DNA of 64,000 nt from an uncultured Bacteroides sp. (lineage in GTDB: Bacteria; Bacteroidota; Bacteroidia; Bacteroidales; Bacteroidaceae): NCBI GenBank assembly GCA_902492205.1, contig CABUKU010000015.1, positions 8,326 through 72,325 of the forward strand. The letters run 5' to 3'. The notes beneath the pieces were generated by a model, which saw nothing but the letters and a program-made list of their open reading frames with translations, had not been told where the DNA came from and did no database searches. Positions within the stretch are counted from its first letter, which is position 1, and every line of letters begins with the position of its first letter. Below, piece by piece: positions 40,697-50,573 of this stretch. A program made the position numbers and the translations under genes.

Positions 40697-43645
40697 TTAT
40701 TTCACAAATAAGGCTGAAGCCGGAACAGGTACTAATTCTTTAGAAGACGGAAGCTTCCAAGCCCAACTTAAATGTTCTCCTTCATAATCTTCAAAATAAT
40801 ACAAAGTATATGTATGATAGCCTTTTTTCAAAGCAATTGTACCTGTAGCAGGAATAGCTGCATGAGATCCGTCATTATCTACAACCTTTTCATTATCAAT
40901 CATCAAAATACTTCCATCATCAGATCGTGTTTGGAATGTATAAACTCCATCCTCAGGAACATTTATCAAACCCGTAAAAATATAGCCAAAATGATCTTCT
41001 TGTTTCGCTCCTTTAATAGAAGGTTCCGGCATTACACCCGACTCCAATAATGGAGACTTTTCTACGTCTGCAACTTTATGATAAAGTCCTTCATAGTATT
41101 TATAAGAAGTACCATTCTTTGCAGGTTGTACATTAAGCGGTGCTTTTAATTCAGCCTTTGTTGCCATGATAGAGAGGGTACGACTTGGAACAAAACCATC
41201 TTTAAAACCTTTTGCTTTAATTTGAGTTGTTTTATCCAAGTTGAAGGGTTTCTCGTAAATCTGAGAAGATTCCGTTGGTTCACTTCCATCCAATGTATAT
41301 CTGATTTGAGCATCTGCTGTAGTTGTCGATAAAGCTACTTCAATATTATCCATAAACAGATTTAAATCTTTATCAACATAGGGTATTGAAACGATACTCT
41401 CTTTAGTATATGAGTATGGGGAAGATTCAACAGAAGTCCCTCTTGTCATGTTAGGTTTAGAAGATAAAGTGAAGCGAAGTTCTCCACCTTCCATCAACTG
41501 TGCATAAGTAATGAAGTTTGCATCTATTGTTTTACCATTTAATTCAACTTTATCAATATAGATACTCTTTTCCGGATTATTGGCAACTACAGCCAAAGTC
41601 TTGCCGTTTGCTAATTTCACTATTGCCTTCTCAAACAAAGGAGTAGTTAATGCAAATTCATTGCTACCCGGGCATACGGAATATAATCCTAAACTTGATA
41701 ATATATACCATCCGGACATCTGCCCACAATCTTCATTACCACTAATGCCTTCAGGAGTAGGTTGGTACATTTCATGTAGCACACGGCGAGTCATTTCCTG
41801 AGTTTTCCAAGGTTGCCCTACATAATCATATAAATATGCCATGTGATGGCTTGGCTCATTGCCGTGTGCATACTGACCAATCAAACCAGTTATATCAGAT
41901 ATTTCTCCTTCTACACGAGATTCAACAGTAAACAATGAATCAAGACAAGCAATAAATGAATCTTTTCCACCAAATAACTGCACCATGCCATTTACATCAT
42001 GAGGAACAAAGAAACGATATTGCCAAGCCGTAGCCTCAGTATATGCACGGCCGATTTGGAACGGATCAAACGAAGCTTCCCAATTACCGTCCATTCTCTT
42101 ACCACGGAAGAACTTGGTAGAACCATCAAAAACATTAATGTAGTTCTGAGAGCGTTCTATATATTTGTCATAAACATCATCTTTACCCATAGCCTTAGCC
42201 ATCTGAGCTATTGCCCAATCATCATAAGCAAATTCCAATAAACAAGAAATGGATTCTTTCTTAATATTTGAAGGAATAAAACCATACTTTATATAATAAT
42301 CTGCACCCTTCTTATTCTTTTCTGAAGAAACTTGCATAGCTTCCAATGCTTTTTCTGCATCAAATCCACGAATGCCTTTTAAATAAGCATCAGCTATAAC
42401 TGATACTGAATGATAACCAACCATTGTTCCTGTTTCACCGGCAGAAAGCGGCCAAATAGGAAGCTCACCCGAAGCATCATACATATCTAAGAAAGATATA
42501 ACCATGTTGTTAACCAAAGTAGTATCAATCAAAGTCATGAGTGGATTCCAAGCACGGAAAGTATCCCACAAAGAAAAAGTAGAATATTGTTTCTCACCTT
42601 TAGGTAAACGGGCTATTTTCATGTCATGACGGCGATAATCACCGTTCACATCACTTACTGTATTAGGAATAATCATTGAATGATACATTGCCGTATAGAA
42701 ATTTGTCATATCTTCCTTACTACCTCCTTCAACAGTTATCGTAGAAAGAACGTCAGACCATCTTGTACGAGCAGCATTACGAACAGCATCAAAATCGAAA
42801 TCCTTCACATCATGTTCCAGATTCTCACGAGCATTTTCAGCACTTACAACGGATAAACCCACTTTTGCAACAACAGGTTTACCATCTTTTACATTAAATT
42901 TAAGGACAGCTTGTAAATCTGTACCTTGTAATTTACCATCTGCCGGCAACAATTCCTTTGCATTGACAAAATCCACTGATTCAAAAGGTTGCGAGAATTG
43001 AGCAACAAAATAGATATATTGATTATCCACCCATCCTCTTGTTCTACGCATTCCGGCAATCTCATTATCCGATATTTTTTCCAATTCAGCTTCATAAATA
43101 AAGTCGTTATCTAACAAATGAGCTAAATCTATAATAATTGAAGCCGGTTTATCTTTTGGGAAAGTATAACGATGCACTCCTGTATATGTAGTTGCTGTTA
43201 ATTCAGCTTTTATATTTTCATCTTTCAATACAACGGAATAATATCCGGCTTCCGCTTTCTCATCTGCATGAGAAAATGCAGCAGGTTGATATATATCGCC
43301 TTTTGAAGTCAGATCAGTTTCTTGTGTAGTAGGACGGAACAAAATATCTCCCAAATCAATACACCCGGTTCCACTCAAATGAGTATGAGAAAATCCCAAG
43401 AGAGTAGTATCATCATAATGATATCCCGAACAAGCATCCCAGTTTCCACGACGTGTATCGGGGCTCAACTGTACTGCACCAAATGGAACAGTTGCGCCCG
43501 GATAAGTATGTCCATGAAACCCGGTTCCAATCATCGGATTAACATAATCAACAGGAGATTTTTCTGTTGAAGAGCAAGCTCCCAACATTAACATCAGACT
43601 AACTACGCAAAATAAGTTTTTTTTCTTCATCGTTGTGTTCTTCAT
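40697..43645 (-). CDS. GH92 alpha-mannosidase with Fn3-like and PA14 domains
   Basis: About 982 residues. I start it at 43645 (MKNTTMKKKNLF), giving a lipoprotein leader with lipobox LMLGAC; an ATG at 43630 is equally possible, and the longer frame to 43762 adds an unlikely ~39-residue prefix. The GH92 part (~25-745) starts VDYVNPMIGTGFHGHTYPGA and contains GNEDCGQMSGWY, a calcium-dependent exo-alpha-mannosidase signature. A chitobiase-C/Fn3-like domain (~760-830) and a C-terminal PA14 domain (~865-975) follow. It trims terminal alpha-mannose (1,2-, 1,3- or phospho-linked forms by subfamily). It heads the enzyme part of PUL 1, behind a hairpin that separates it from susD. Confidence 0.93.
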   Translation of the reverse strand: MKNTTMKKKNLFCVVSLMLMLGACSSTEKSPVDYVNPMIGTGFHGHTYPGATVPFGAVQLSPDTRRGNWDACSGYHYDDTTLLGFSHTHLSGTGCIDLGDILFRPTTQETDLTSKGDIYQPAAFSHADEKAEAGYYSVVLKDENIKAELTATTYTGVHRYTFPKDKPASIIIDLAHLLDNDFIYEAELEKISDNEIAGMRRTRGWVDNQYIYFVAQFSQPFESVDFVNAKELLPADGKLQGTDLQAVLKFNVKDGKPVVAKVGLSVVSAENARENLEHDVKDFDFDAVRNAARTRWSDVLSTITVEGGSKEDMTNFYTAMYHSMIIPNTVSDVNGDYRRHDMKIARLPKGEKQYSTFSLWDTFRAWNPLMTLIDTTLVNNMVISFLDMYDASGELPIWPLSAGETGTMVGYHSVSVIADAYLKGIRGFDAEKALEAMQVSSEKNKKGADYYIKYGFIPSNIKKESISCLLEFAYDDWAIAQMAKAMGKDDVYDKYIERSQNYINVFDGSTKFFRGKRMDGNWEASFDPFQIGRAYTEATAWQYRFFVPHDVNGMVQLFGGKDSFIACLDSLFTVESRVEGEISDITGLIGQYAHGNEPSHHMAYLYDYVGQPWKTQEMTRRVLHEMYQPTPEGISGNEDCGQMSGWYILSSLGLYSVCPGSNEFALTTPLFEKAIVKLANGKTLAVVANNPEKSIYIDKVELNGKTIDANFITYAQLMEGGELRFTLSSKPNMTRGTSVESSPYSYTKESIVSIPYVDKDLNLFMDNIEVALSTTTADAQIRYTLDGSEPTESSQIYEKPFNLDKTTQIKAKGFKDGFVPSRTLSIMATKAELKAPLNVQPAKNGTSYKYYEGLYHKVADVEKSPLLESGVMPEPSIKGAKQEDHFGYIFTGLINVPEDGVYTFQTRSDDGSILMIDNEKVVDNDGSHAAIPATGTIALKKGYHTYTLYYFEDYEGEHLSWAWKLPSSKELVPVPASALFVK

Positions 43646-43744
43646 TATTATGAGAAAATTAGGATTGGCTTTTATATAAAGACAACCAAACATTAAATTA
43701 CCACTAAAAGGAAATTCGATTCTTTTATGAAAAAGAGAGAAAAA

Positions 43745-43780
43745 GGGGGATATTCGGAACAACAGTGTCCGTTATCCCCC
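43745..43780 (-). terminator. Hairpin between susD and the GH92 gene
   Basis: GGGGGATA (43745-43752) pairs with TATCCCCC (43773-43780); an inner GGA/TCC pair extends it. On the minus strand it is followed by TTTTTCTCTCTTTTT. It probably terminates or attenuates the susCD transcript before the enzyme genes. Confidence 0.75.
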
Positions 43781-43807
43781 ATTTTCATATATTAACCAGT
43801 CAAACAA

Positions 43808-45334
43808 TTATTTTGCTTCAAAACTTGAATAACCTGGAGCAGGATTGTTAATCAATACACCATTACTGTTATCAAGTTCTTTTTGCGGTAATGGAAGATG
43901 AGCATCTTTTACAGGATCGAATGTACGGCCAAGTCCTTTATCTGCATATGGATCATCCGGACTTGCATACACTTCTTTTGCTAATCCCCAACGAACTAAA
44001 TCATAGTGACGTTCATCTTCATATGCCAACTCACAACGACGTTCATTAACTAAGTCCATAAAAGTTGGAGCATCAATTTTAGATAATCCGGCACGCATAT
44101 GCACCTCATTAAATGATTCTGCAGCTGCCGCTACTCCCGTATTTCTATTATCTGCATTTGCACCAGCTAATTGCATAACAGCCTCAGCATGAAGAAGTAA
44201 AATATCAGCATAACGTAGCAATGGCACATCTGCACCCGATTCCCATTGCCATTGTGCCAACTTCTTATATGCATTCGAATATTTAACACACATAAATCCA
44301 GTCGACATATCACGTATATTTCCATCTTTAGGATCTGAACTTAAAGTAAACGTTTGTCCTATATAAGAAACAACATCACCATCTCCAACAACTGTAGTCA
44401 TTCTACGTTTATCACCATCAACAAAAGCTTTTCTCAAGCTCAATGTCGGAGCAAAATAATACCATCCCTTACCACCTGTCAATTTTTCAGACATTGTTAC
44501 AGTTGAAGTTATAGTACCATTATTTCTAACAGGTTGATTTGTCAGATTAAATAATACTTCACTACCTTTCTCACCATCAATAGAGAATAAATGATCAAAA
44601 CCATTATCTCCTGTTTTATCTAAAGAATATTTATGAGACTCTATTACCTTCCACGCGTAATCTTTACATAAATCAAATTTACCCCAATGTGCATACACCT
44701 TGGCTAATAAACCATAAGCAGCACCTAAATTAGGACGTCCCCAATCTGAATCAGTACGAATCCATAAATCTTCTTTCTCAAAATATTTAATAGCTTCTTT
44801 CAAATAATTTTCGATATTGATATAAGTCTGTAATTTTGTTTCACGAGGCTTATTATATACGTTTGGAGTCTCAATATCATAGAAAGGAAGTCCCCCATAA
44901 CGCTTTGCTAGATAAAAATATGCATAAGCGCACAAGAAGTTCGCTTCACCTAACATTATATTCTTCTTTGACTCTTTCATTTCAATGCCAGGAACATTAC
45001 TTAATACATCATTAGCACGACGTATTACTTTATACATCACCTGCCAGTTATCATACATACCGCCCGATGTATTTGTTTTATCTGTAAATCTCGCCAAACG
45101 TACAATTTCCGGTTTATCTCGATTTACAACCATGTCATCACTTAAAGGACCAGCCCACCATTGACCACGCCCATAACCTTCTTCTTCATAAAATGGCTGA
45201 TAAGCAGCATCCAAACCTTTTTGAGCATTACCTTCTGTAGCCCAAAGACCAGCCAAACCATAAGGTTCTTTATCCAAAGAGCACGATGAAGTTGCTAATA
45301 ATGGCAGTAAAAATAATAATTTATATAATTTCAT
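43808..45334 (-). CDS. SusD/RagB-type surface lipoprotein of PUL 1
   Basis: A 508-residue SusD-like glycan-binding lipoprotein (lipobox ATSSC, Cys near residue 18; then SLDKEPYGLAG). The RagB/SusD C-terminal pattern FMDLVNERRCELAYEDERHYDLVRWG and the closing LPLPQKELDNS are typical. It pairs with the SusC whose gene ends 12 bp upstream. Ligand specificity is inferred only from neighbours (mannose-containing glycan). Confidence 0.94.
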   Translation of the reverse strand: MKLYKLLFLLPLLATSSCSLDKEPYGLAGLWATEGNAQKGLDAAYQPFYEEEGYGRGQWWAGPLSDDMVVNRDKPEIVRLARFTDKTNTSGGMYDNWQVMYKVIRRANDVLSNVPGIEMKESKKNIMLGEANFLCAYAYFYLAKRYGGLPFYDIETPNVYNKPRETKLQTYINIENYLKEAIKYFEKEDLWIRTDSDWGRPNLGAAYGLLAKVYAHWGKFDLCKDYAWKVIESHKYSLDKTGDNGFDHLFSIDGEKGSEVLFNLTNQPVRNNGTITSTVTMSEKLTGGKGWYYFAPTLSLRKAFVDGDKRRMTTVVGDGDVVSYIGQTFTLSSDPKDGNIRDMSTGFMCVKYSNAYKKLAQWQWESGADVPLLRYADILLLHAEAVMQLAGANADNRNTGVAAAAESFNEVHMRAGLSKIDAPTFMDLVNERRCELAYEDERHYDLVRWGLAKEVYASPDDPYADKGLGRTFDPVKDAHLPLPQKELDNSNGVLINNPAPGYSSFEAK

Positions 45335-45346
45335 AGTTATCGTTAT

Positions 45347-48300
45347 TTAGAAGTTAATATTTAAACCAAATATAAATGATCTAGATTGAGGGAATTGACC
45401 GCGATCTACTGCTATCTCCGTTACTCCATAAGCCTTATCATCATTTTTATCAGCATTTGTTTCACCTAGTTCCGGATCAAAACCTGAGTATTTAGTGATT
45501 GTAAATACATTCTGAGCAGTAGCATATACTCTTAGCTTTTGTAAACCAAGCTTAGTAACAATTTTTTTAGGAAGAGTATAACCTAATGTTATATTTTTCA
45601 ATTTCAGATAATTTCCATTCTCAACATATAAATCAGACATTTGTGAGTTACCATTCGGATCATCTATTGTCACTCTTGGACGTGTACCATTAGGATTATT
45701 AACCGGATGATAACGATCCATAATATCTGCAAATTGATTATATGCCTTACGGACGAACATACCCTCACGGTCTATCGCTTTAAATATATCATATCCAGCG
45801 ACACCTTGGAAAAACAAAGACAAATCAAATCCTTTATATTCACCATCAAATCCAAATCCATAACTAAATTTAGGAAAACCATCTCCAATATTAGTTCTAT
45901 CATTACCATCAATTACACCATCACCATTAACATCAACAAATTTTACATCACCAGCGACTGCATCCTCCTGATAAATATCTCCCTTACTGTTTTTATAATT
46001 TTTAGCCTCATCATTAGATTTAAAGATACCATCTGTTTTATAACCATAAAAATGTGCCATCGGCTCACCTACAATAGTACGTGTAATATTAGAACCTCCA
46101 TAAGAACTACCATAAATAGCTTCACTACCAGATCCTAAAGCTAGCACCTCATTTTTGATTGTACTAAAATTACCATATACATTATAAGTAAAATCATTCT
46201 TTCTTCCATTATAAGCTACATTAAATTCAAAACCCTTATTCTGAACTTTACCTGCATTAATCCATGGTTCATCATCAGCACCAGCCAATGAAGTCAAAGG
46301 AACTTGCAATAACATATCAGATGTCTTCTTTACGAAATAATCTGCTGTAATATCCAAATGTCCAAATAACGTTACATCAAATCCAAAATCAAGCTGTTCT
46401 GTAACTTCCCATTTAATATCCTTATTTGCAATAGAAGCTTCATAGCGTCCCCCAGTTTGTTTCTCATCTTTACCAAATACTACATAATAGCCATCATTGT
46501 CATTAGTATTCACAATTTTTGAGTATGTAGGATAATTATCAAAAATATTTTGATTACCTAATTGTCCCCAACTTGCACGAACTTTCAAATTTTGAACTGT
46601 ATTCTTTGCATTTTCAAAGAATTTTTCTTCTGAAATGCGCCATGCTCCAGATACTGATGGAAAATATCCCCAACGATTCTTCTTTGCAAATTTAGAAGAG
46701 CCATCAGCACGGAAGTTAGCAGAAAACAAATATCTATCACCAAAAGAATAATCCAAACGAGCAAAACCAGACATCAATGCCCATTCTTTACGCCCTGTAA
46801 ATAACCAATTAATAGTAGAAGCAGACTCCATATATCTCTGTGATTCTTCATCAGATGCAAAATCAGATCCTCTTGCATTGATAAAGTTCATATCATAAGC
46901 CTCATATGACCATCCCCCTAATGCCATCAATTTATGTCCTCCCCACTGACCATCATACTTCAATGTTGTAGTATTAATCCAACGAGTACTTTGCCAATCT
47001 TGTTGTGTCAATTCATTAGTTGTACTTGGACGTCCAGCTTCCGGCACAATACAAGAATATTCTTTTTCTTGCCACTTAGACCAATCATAACCAAAATCGG
47101 TTTTCGCAACTAAACCTTTTTTAATTTCCCATTGTGCATAGACATTTCCAAATATACGATCTCTTGTTCTTGTTTTATCCATACGATCAAGAATAGAAAC
47201 TGGGTTACGAAGGTCAGCACCAAGTTCACCACTGCCGCTATAAATACCTTCAGCCTCATTTGCCCAAACAGGTACCGAAGGATCATATTGCAATGCAGAT
47301 GATACAGCACCGTTTGCTCCATTAGTGTCTACCATATCTTGAACAGAATGAGTGATCTGCAAATTTTCACCGACTTTAAAATTTTTAGTTATATCCATTT
47401 CTGTATTGACACGAAAATTAACACGGTCATAACCCGAATTTTTTAATACACCATTCTGGGAAAGATATCCCATCATTACATTATAACGCGCTTTCTCAGT
47501 ACCGCCAGAAAGACCTAAATCATAATTACCGACGTAACCATTTCTAAATATTTCATCTTGCCAATCCGTACGAGTAGCCTTACCTACTTCTGATGTATAA
47601 TAAGCAGGAACCTTTTCACCATCATTCTGATAAGCTTCAGTATGAATTAAATTACGTCCAGCAGCATCAAGAATATCTAATTTCTTAATTGGAGAATAAA
47701 ATCCATGATGAGTATTAAAAGTAACATTGATTTTTTCTGATCTCGAGCCTTTCTTAGTTTGAATAATAACAACACCATTTGCTGCACGGGAACCATAAAT
47801 AGCAGCAGAAGCAGCATCTTTTAAAACATCAATACGTTCAATATCACTTGGATTAATATCATTCATATTATCCGCAGGCATCCCATCAATAACATATAGC
47901 GGATCATTATTACCGATAGTTCCCAAACCACGAACACGAACTGATGCAGATGCACCCGGAGCACCACTGTTCTGAAATACTGTGACACCCGACATTTTTC
48001 CTTGTAAAGCATGATTTATACCAGTAACTGCAATATCGCGTACATCCTCTACTTTTACAGAAGACACAGCACCCGTTAAATCAGCCTTTTTCTGTGTGGT
48101 ATAACCTACAACTACAACTTCATCAAGTGTTTTATTATCTTCTTTTAATATGATATTGAAATTTTGTGTATTTCCAACTTTCATTTCCTGAGTTAAATAA
48201 CCAATGTAACTAAAGACCAAAACTGCATCCTTACTAGGTACACTTAACGCAAAGTTTCCATCAATATCAGTAATAGTACCATTAGTAGTACCTTTTACCA

Positions 48301-48742
48301 TAATATTAACACCCGGCATTCCAAAGCCTGTATTATCTTTCACAACACCAGAAACCGCATGTTCTTGATTTACACTTTGAACTCCACTAACCTCTGCTGT
48401 ACGAGTAGCAGACAAAATAATCTGATTGTTTACAATAGAATAAGTAATTCCTGAATTTTTGAATACAGTGGCAAGTACTTGTTCCAAGGAAGCATCCTTC
48501 ACATTGACGGAAACTTCCGCATTAGTATTAACTAACGCTCCATTATACAAAAAAGAAAATCCGGTAGCTTTTTCGATGTCTTTCATTACAGTTTGAATAG
48601 TGACATCAGATTTTGTTAAAGTCATTTTCGATGTTTGATTTTCCACAGCTCCTGCTTTCAACGGCATTACAGAAAGTAATGCGGACAAAATCAACCCACC
48701 TTTACACAGCATTCTTACCGCGTGTACGTGTTTTTTTTTCAT
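45347..48742 (-). CDS. SusC-type TonB-dependent receptor with STN domain (PUL 1)
   Basis: About 1131 residues. I start at 48742 (MKKKHVHAVRML), which gives a normal signal peptide; the frame is open up to 48835 but the extra ~31 residues look unlike a leader. Domains: signal (~1-32), STN (~40-110; TIQTVMKDIEKATGFSFLY), carboxypeptidase-D-like (~130-210; DNTGFGMPGVNIMVKGTTNG), plug (~215-330; DEVVVVGYTTQKKADLTGA) and the barrel. The STN domain matches regulation by the FecR/ECF pair directly upstream. It imports oligosaccharides captured by the adjacent SusD. Confidence 0.94.
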   Translation of the reverse strand: MKKKHVHAVRMLCKGGLILSALLSVMPLKAGAVENQTSKMTLTKSDVTIQTVMKDIEKATGFSFLYNGALVNTNAEVSVNVKDASLEQVLATVFKNSGITYSIVNNQIILSATRTAEVSGVQSVNQEHAVSGVVKDNTGFGMPGVNIMVKGTTNGTITDIDGNFALSVPSKDAVLVFSYIGYLTQEMKVGNTQNFNIILKEDNKTLDEVVVVGYTTQKKADLTGAVSSVKVEDVRDIAVTGINHALQGKMSGVTVFQNSGAPGASASVRVRGLGTIGNNDPLYVIDGMPADNMNDINPSDIERIDVLKDAASAAIYGSRAANGVVIIQTKKGSRSEKINVTFNTHHGFYSPIKKLDILDAAGRNLIHTEAYQNDGEKVPAYYTSEVGKATRTDWQDEIFRNGYVGNYDLGLSGGTEKARYNVMMGYLSQNGVLKNSGYDRVNFRVNTEMDITKNFKVGENLQITHSVQDMVDTNGANGAVSSALQYDPSVPVWANEAEGIYSGSGELGADLRNPVSILDRMDKTRTRDRIFGNVYAQWEIKKGLVAKTDFGYDWSKWQEKEYSCIVPEAGRPSTTNELTQQDWQSTRWINTTTLKYDGQWGGHKLMALGGWSYEAYDMNFINARGSDFASDEESQRYMESASTINWLFTGRKEWALMSGFARLDYSFGDRYLFSANFRADGSSKFAKKNRWGYFPSVSGAWRISEEKFFENAKNTVQNLKVRASWGQLGNQNIFDNYPTYSKIVNTNDNDGYYVVFGKDEKQTGGRYEASIANKDIKWEVTEQLDFGFDVTLFGHLDITADYFVKKTSDMLLQVPLTSLAGADDEPWINAGKVQNKGFEFNVAYNGRKNDFTYNVYGNFSTIKNEVLALGSGSEAIYGSSYGGSNITRTIVGEPMAHFYGYKTDGIFKSNDEAKNYKNSKGDIYQEDAVAGDVKFVDVNGDGVIDGNDRTNIGDGFPKFSYGFGFDGEYKGFDLSLFFQGVAGYDIFKAIDREGMFVRKAYNQFADIMDRYHPVNNPNGTRPRVTIDDPNGNSQMSDLYVENGNYLKLKNITLGYTLPKKIVTKLGLQKLRVYATAQNVFTITKYSGFDPELGETNADKNDDKAYGVTEIAVDRGQFPQSRSFIFGLNINF

Positions 48743-48882
48743 ACTTATTAATTTAAAAGGTTTGTTAATAAACATACCCATGATTTGATAATAAAATTGT
48801 TCACATTTAAATGTGAACAAAAATATCACTCTCACATTTCATAGATACGCCAAAGGTTTTACAATATTATTTCACTCTCTAT

Positions 48883-49908
48883 TTACTTTATCATTGTTAA
48901 GCTTATTTTCTGCTTCTCAACTGTCGAATCATTTGGTTGCTCAATTTCCCATATTAAACGGGGAGAACTCTTCTTTAACATATTAAGTACTTGGTAAATA
49001 TTTTCATCTTTAAATGTTGCACTAAAGAAATATTTATTCAGCCTCTCATCTTTCACTTCTATATCCACGTTATAATGCCTAGACAATTTGTTTACTACTT
49101 CTGACATCGAAGCTTTATTGAACACAAGTTTTCCGTTAATCCAATCGGTGTATTCACCTGTATTCTTCATTGTCTTTTCATATGTTCCGGCATCTTTATC
49201 ATAAACTAATTCCGTTCCAGGCTTCAAAACAACAGCCTCAGATAAACGGGTAGAAGTAAAATCTACTGCACCTCTCGCCAAAAAAACTGTTACTTTATTA
49301 TCTGTTTGATATGCCGAAACATTAAATGCCGTTCCATATGCCTTTACTCTTGAGCCATCAGGTACTTGAACAAAAAAAGGTTTTTCTTTATTAGATTCAA
49401 CTTCAAAGAATCCTTCTCCATGCAATTCCACCAAGCGCTCGTTATTCCTAAATTTATTAGGATAGCGCAGTGTAGATCCCGAATGCAGATATACTTTAGA
49501 ACCATCTGGAAGAGTTATCAATGAAACTCTACCATTCAAGCAACTAACATCATTATATGCAACACTTTTTTCTTTGCTCAGTTCTAAATATAATAAGGTA
49601 GTAGTAATAACAAGAGGCAAAACCAATATTGCTGCAATCTTCATTGCAAACCGTTTTGTTGCAGCAACATAAGAAGAAAAAACTAACCTTTTTTTTATTT
49701 TAGCCTCTGCTTGAGACAAATGAGCCGATTTCTCCAAACGTATTGCTTCAGTGGCATCGAAAATAAACCGCATGTCATTAAATAATTTACGATCATCATC
49801 AGAAGCTTTCAGTTCTTCCTTTAATGCACGTTGTTCCTCCACCGACAATTCTTCCCGGAAGAACTTCAGCTTCAGATCCTTTTCTATGGAATTATCTCTT
49901 TCTGCCAT
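48883..49908 (-). CDS. FecR-family anti-sigma factor (PUL 1)
   Basis: A 341-residue single-pass inner-membrane protein. The cytoplasmic N-terminus (~1-88) should hold the sigma factor. One helix spans ~90-109 (KIAAILVLPLVITTTLLYLEL). The periplasmic FecR domain (~125-225; LITLPDGSKVYLHSGSTLRY, GEGFFEVESNKEKPFFVQV) and a C-terminal DUF4974-like domain (~255-335) would contact the STN domain of SusC. It lies between the sigma gene (83-bp gap with the shared element at 49941-49958) and susC. Confidence 0.93.
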   Translation of the reverse strand: MAERDNSIEKDLKLKFFREELSVEEQRALKEELKASDDDRKLFNDMRFIFDATEAIRLEKSAHLSQAEAKIKKRLVFSSYVAATKRFAMKIAAILVLPLVITTTLLYLELSKEKSVAYNDVSCLNGRVSLITLPDGSKVYLHSGSTLRYPNKFRNNERLVELHGEGFFEVESNKEKPFFVQVPDGSRVKAYGTAFNVSAYQTDNKVTVFLARGAVDFTSTRLSEAVVLKPGTELVYDKDAGTYEKTMKNTGEYTDWINGKLVFNKASMSEVVNKLSRHYNVDIEVKDERLNKYFFSATFKDENIYQVLNMLKKSSPRLIWEIEQPNDSTVEKQKISLTMIK

Positions 49909-49940
49909 TACTTAAAATCGACTTTTTTATCCATTTGTAC

Positions 49941-49958
49941 TATAAGGACAGATGAAAC
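49941..49958 (-). promoter_or_regulatory. Conserved element in the sigma/anti-sigma gap (PUL 1)
   Basis: On the minus strand GTTTCATCTGTCCTTATA lies 32 bp before the FecR start and resembles GTTCATGTGTATTCAATA at 15921 in the other sigma/anti-sigma gap (shared TTCATnTGTnnT). Candidate ECF-dependent promoter or operator. Confidence 0.35.
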
Positions 49959-49991
49959 AGAATATACCCTACGGAAAAATGAAGTTTTTTT

Positions 49992-50573
49992 TCAAATATG
50001 ATAAAAAATAAATAGAAGCACGAAATAATCTTTCAATTCCACACGAAGAATTGCCAAGGCCTTAGACATGTAAGCTTCTACCGTTTTAACAGATATTCCC
50101 TGTATCTCTGCTATTTCACGGTAAGTAAGATTCTGGAAACGGTTCATTTCAAACACAATACGATATTTTTCAGGCAGATTAGCTATGGCTTTGTCTATCA
50201 TTCCCTGCAATTCAACCAAAGAATAAAGTTCTTCCGAAGAACTATCTTCTGCAAATTCGTTAATAATAGATTGCTCATATGATTGTTCCAGTTCTTTACG
50301 CTGAATATAATTTAAGCAATGATTACGAGTTGCAACCAACAAATAAGTACGTATAGATGAAGTTATTTGAATAGATTTCCTATCACGCCAAAGTTTCAAA
50401 AAAATATCCTGAACCAAGTCCTCCCGTACCTGAAGACTTTTTATATAGCGAAAAGCATACACACATAAAGGAGTATAGAATAGATTGAACAACTTATAAT
50501 ATGCAGCCTCATCATCATTAGTGACAACGCTCACCATTAAGAGATCATAATCATCTATTCCTTTATTTATCAT
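49992..50573 (-). CDS. ECF-type RNA polymerase sigma factor (PUL 1)
   Basis: A 193-residue sigma-70 family protein with region 2 (~25-90; YIKSLQVREDLVQDIFLKLW) and region 4 (~130-180; NLTYREIAEIQGISVKTVEAYMSKAL). First gene of the sigma-FecR-SusC-SusD-enzyme locus, so it probably activates PUL 1 when SusC signals glycan uptake. A TATATTTG -7-like box lies at 50702-50709 on the minus strand without a clear -33. Confidence 0.93.
   Translation of the reverse strand: MINKGIDDYDLLMVSVVTNDDEAAYYKLFNLFYTPLCVYAFRYIKSLQVREDLVQDIFLKLWRDRKSIQITSSIRTYLLVATRNHCLNYIQRKELEQSYEQSIINEFAEDSSSEELYSLVELQGMIDKAIANLPEKYRIVFEMNRFQNLTYREIAEIQGISVKTVEAYMSKALAILRVELKDYFVLLFIFYHI

Noticed and set aside
43646..43762. 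N-terminal extension of the GH92 protein
   Set aside because: The frame is open to an ATG at 43762, but the added residues are not leader-like and run towards the terminator hairpin; the lipoprotein leader at 43645 or 43630 is better.
48743..48835. N-terminal extension of the PUL 1 SusC
   Set aside because: The extra ~31 residues precede a good signal peptide and contain no leader features; the start at 48742 is preferred.
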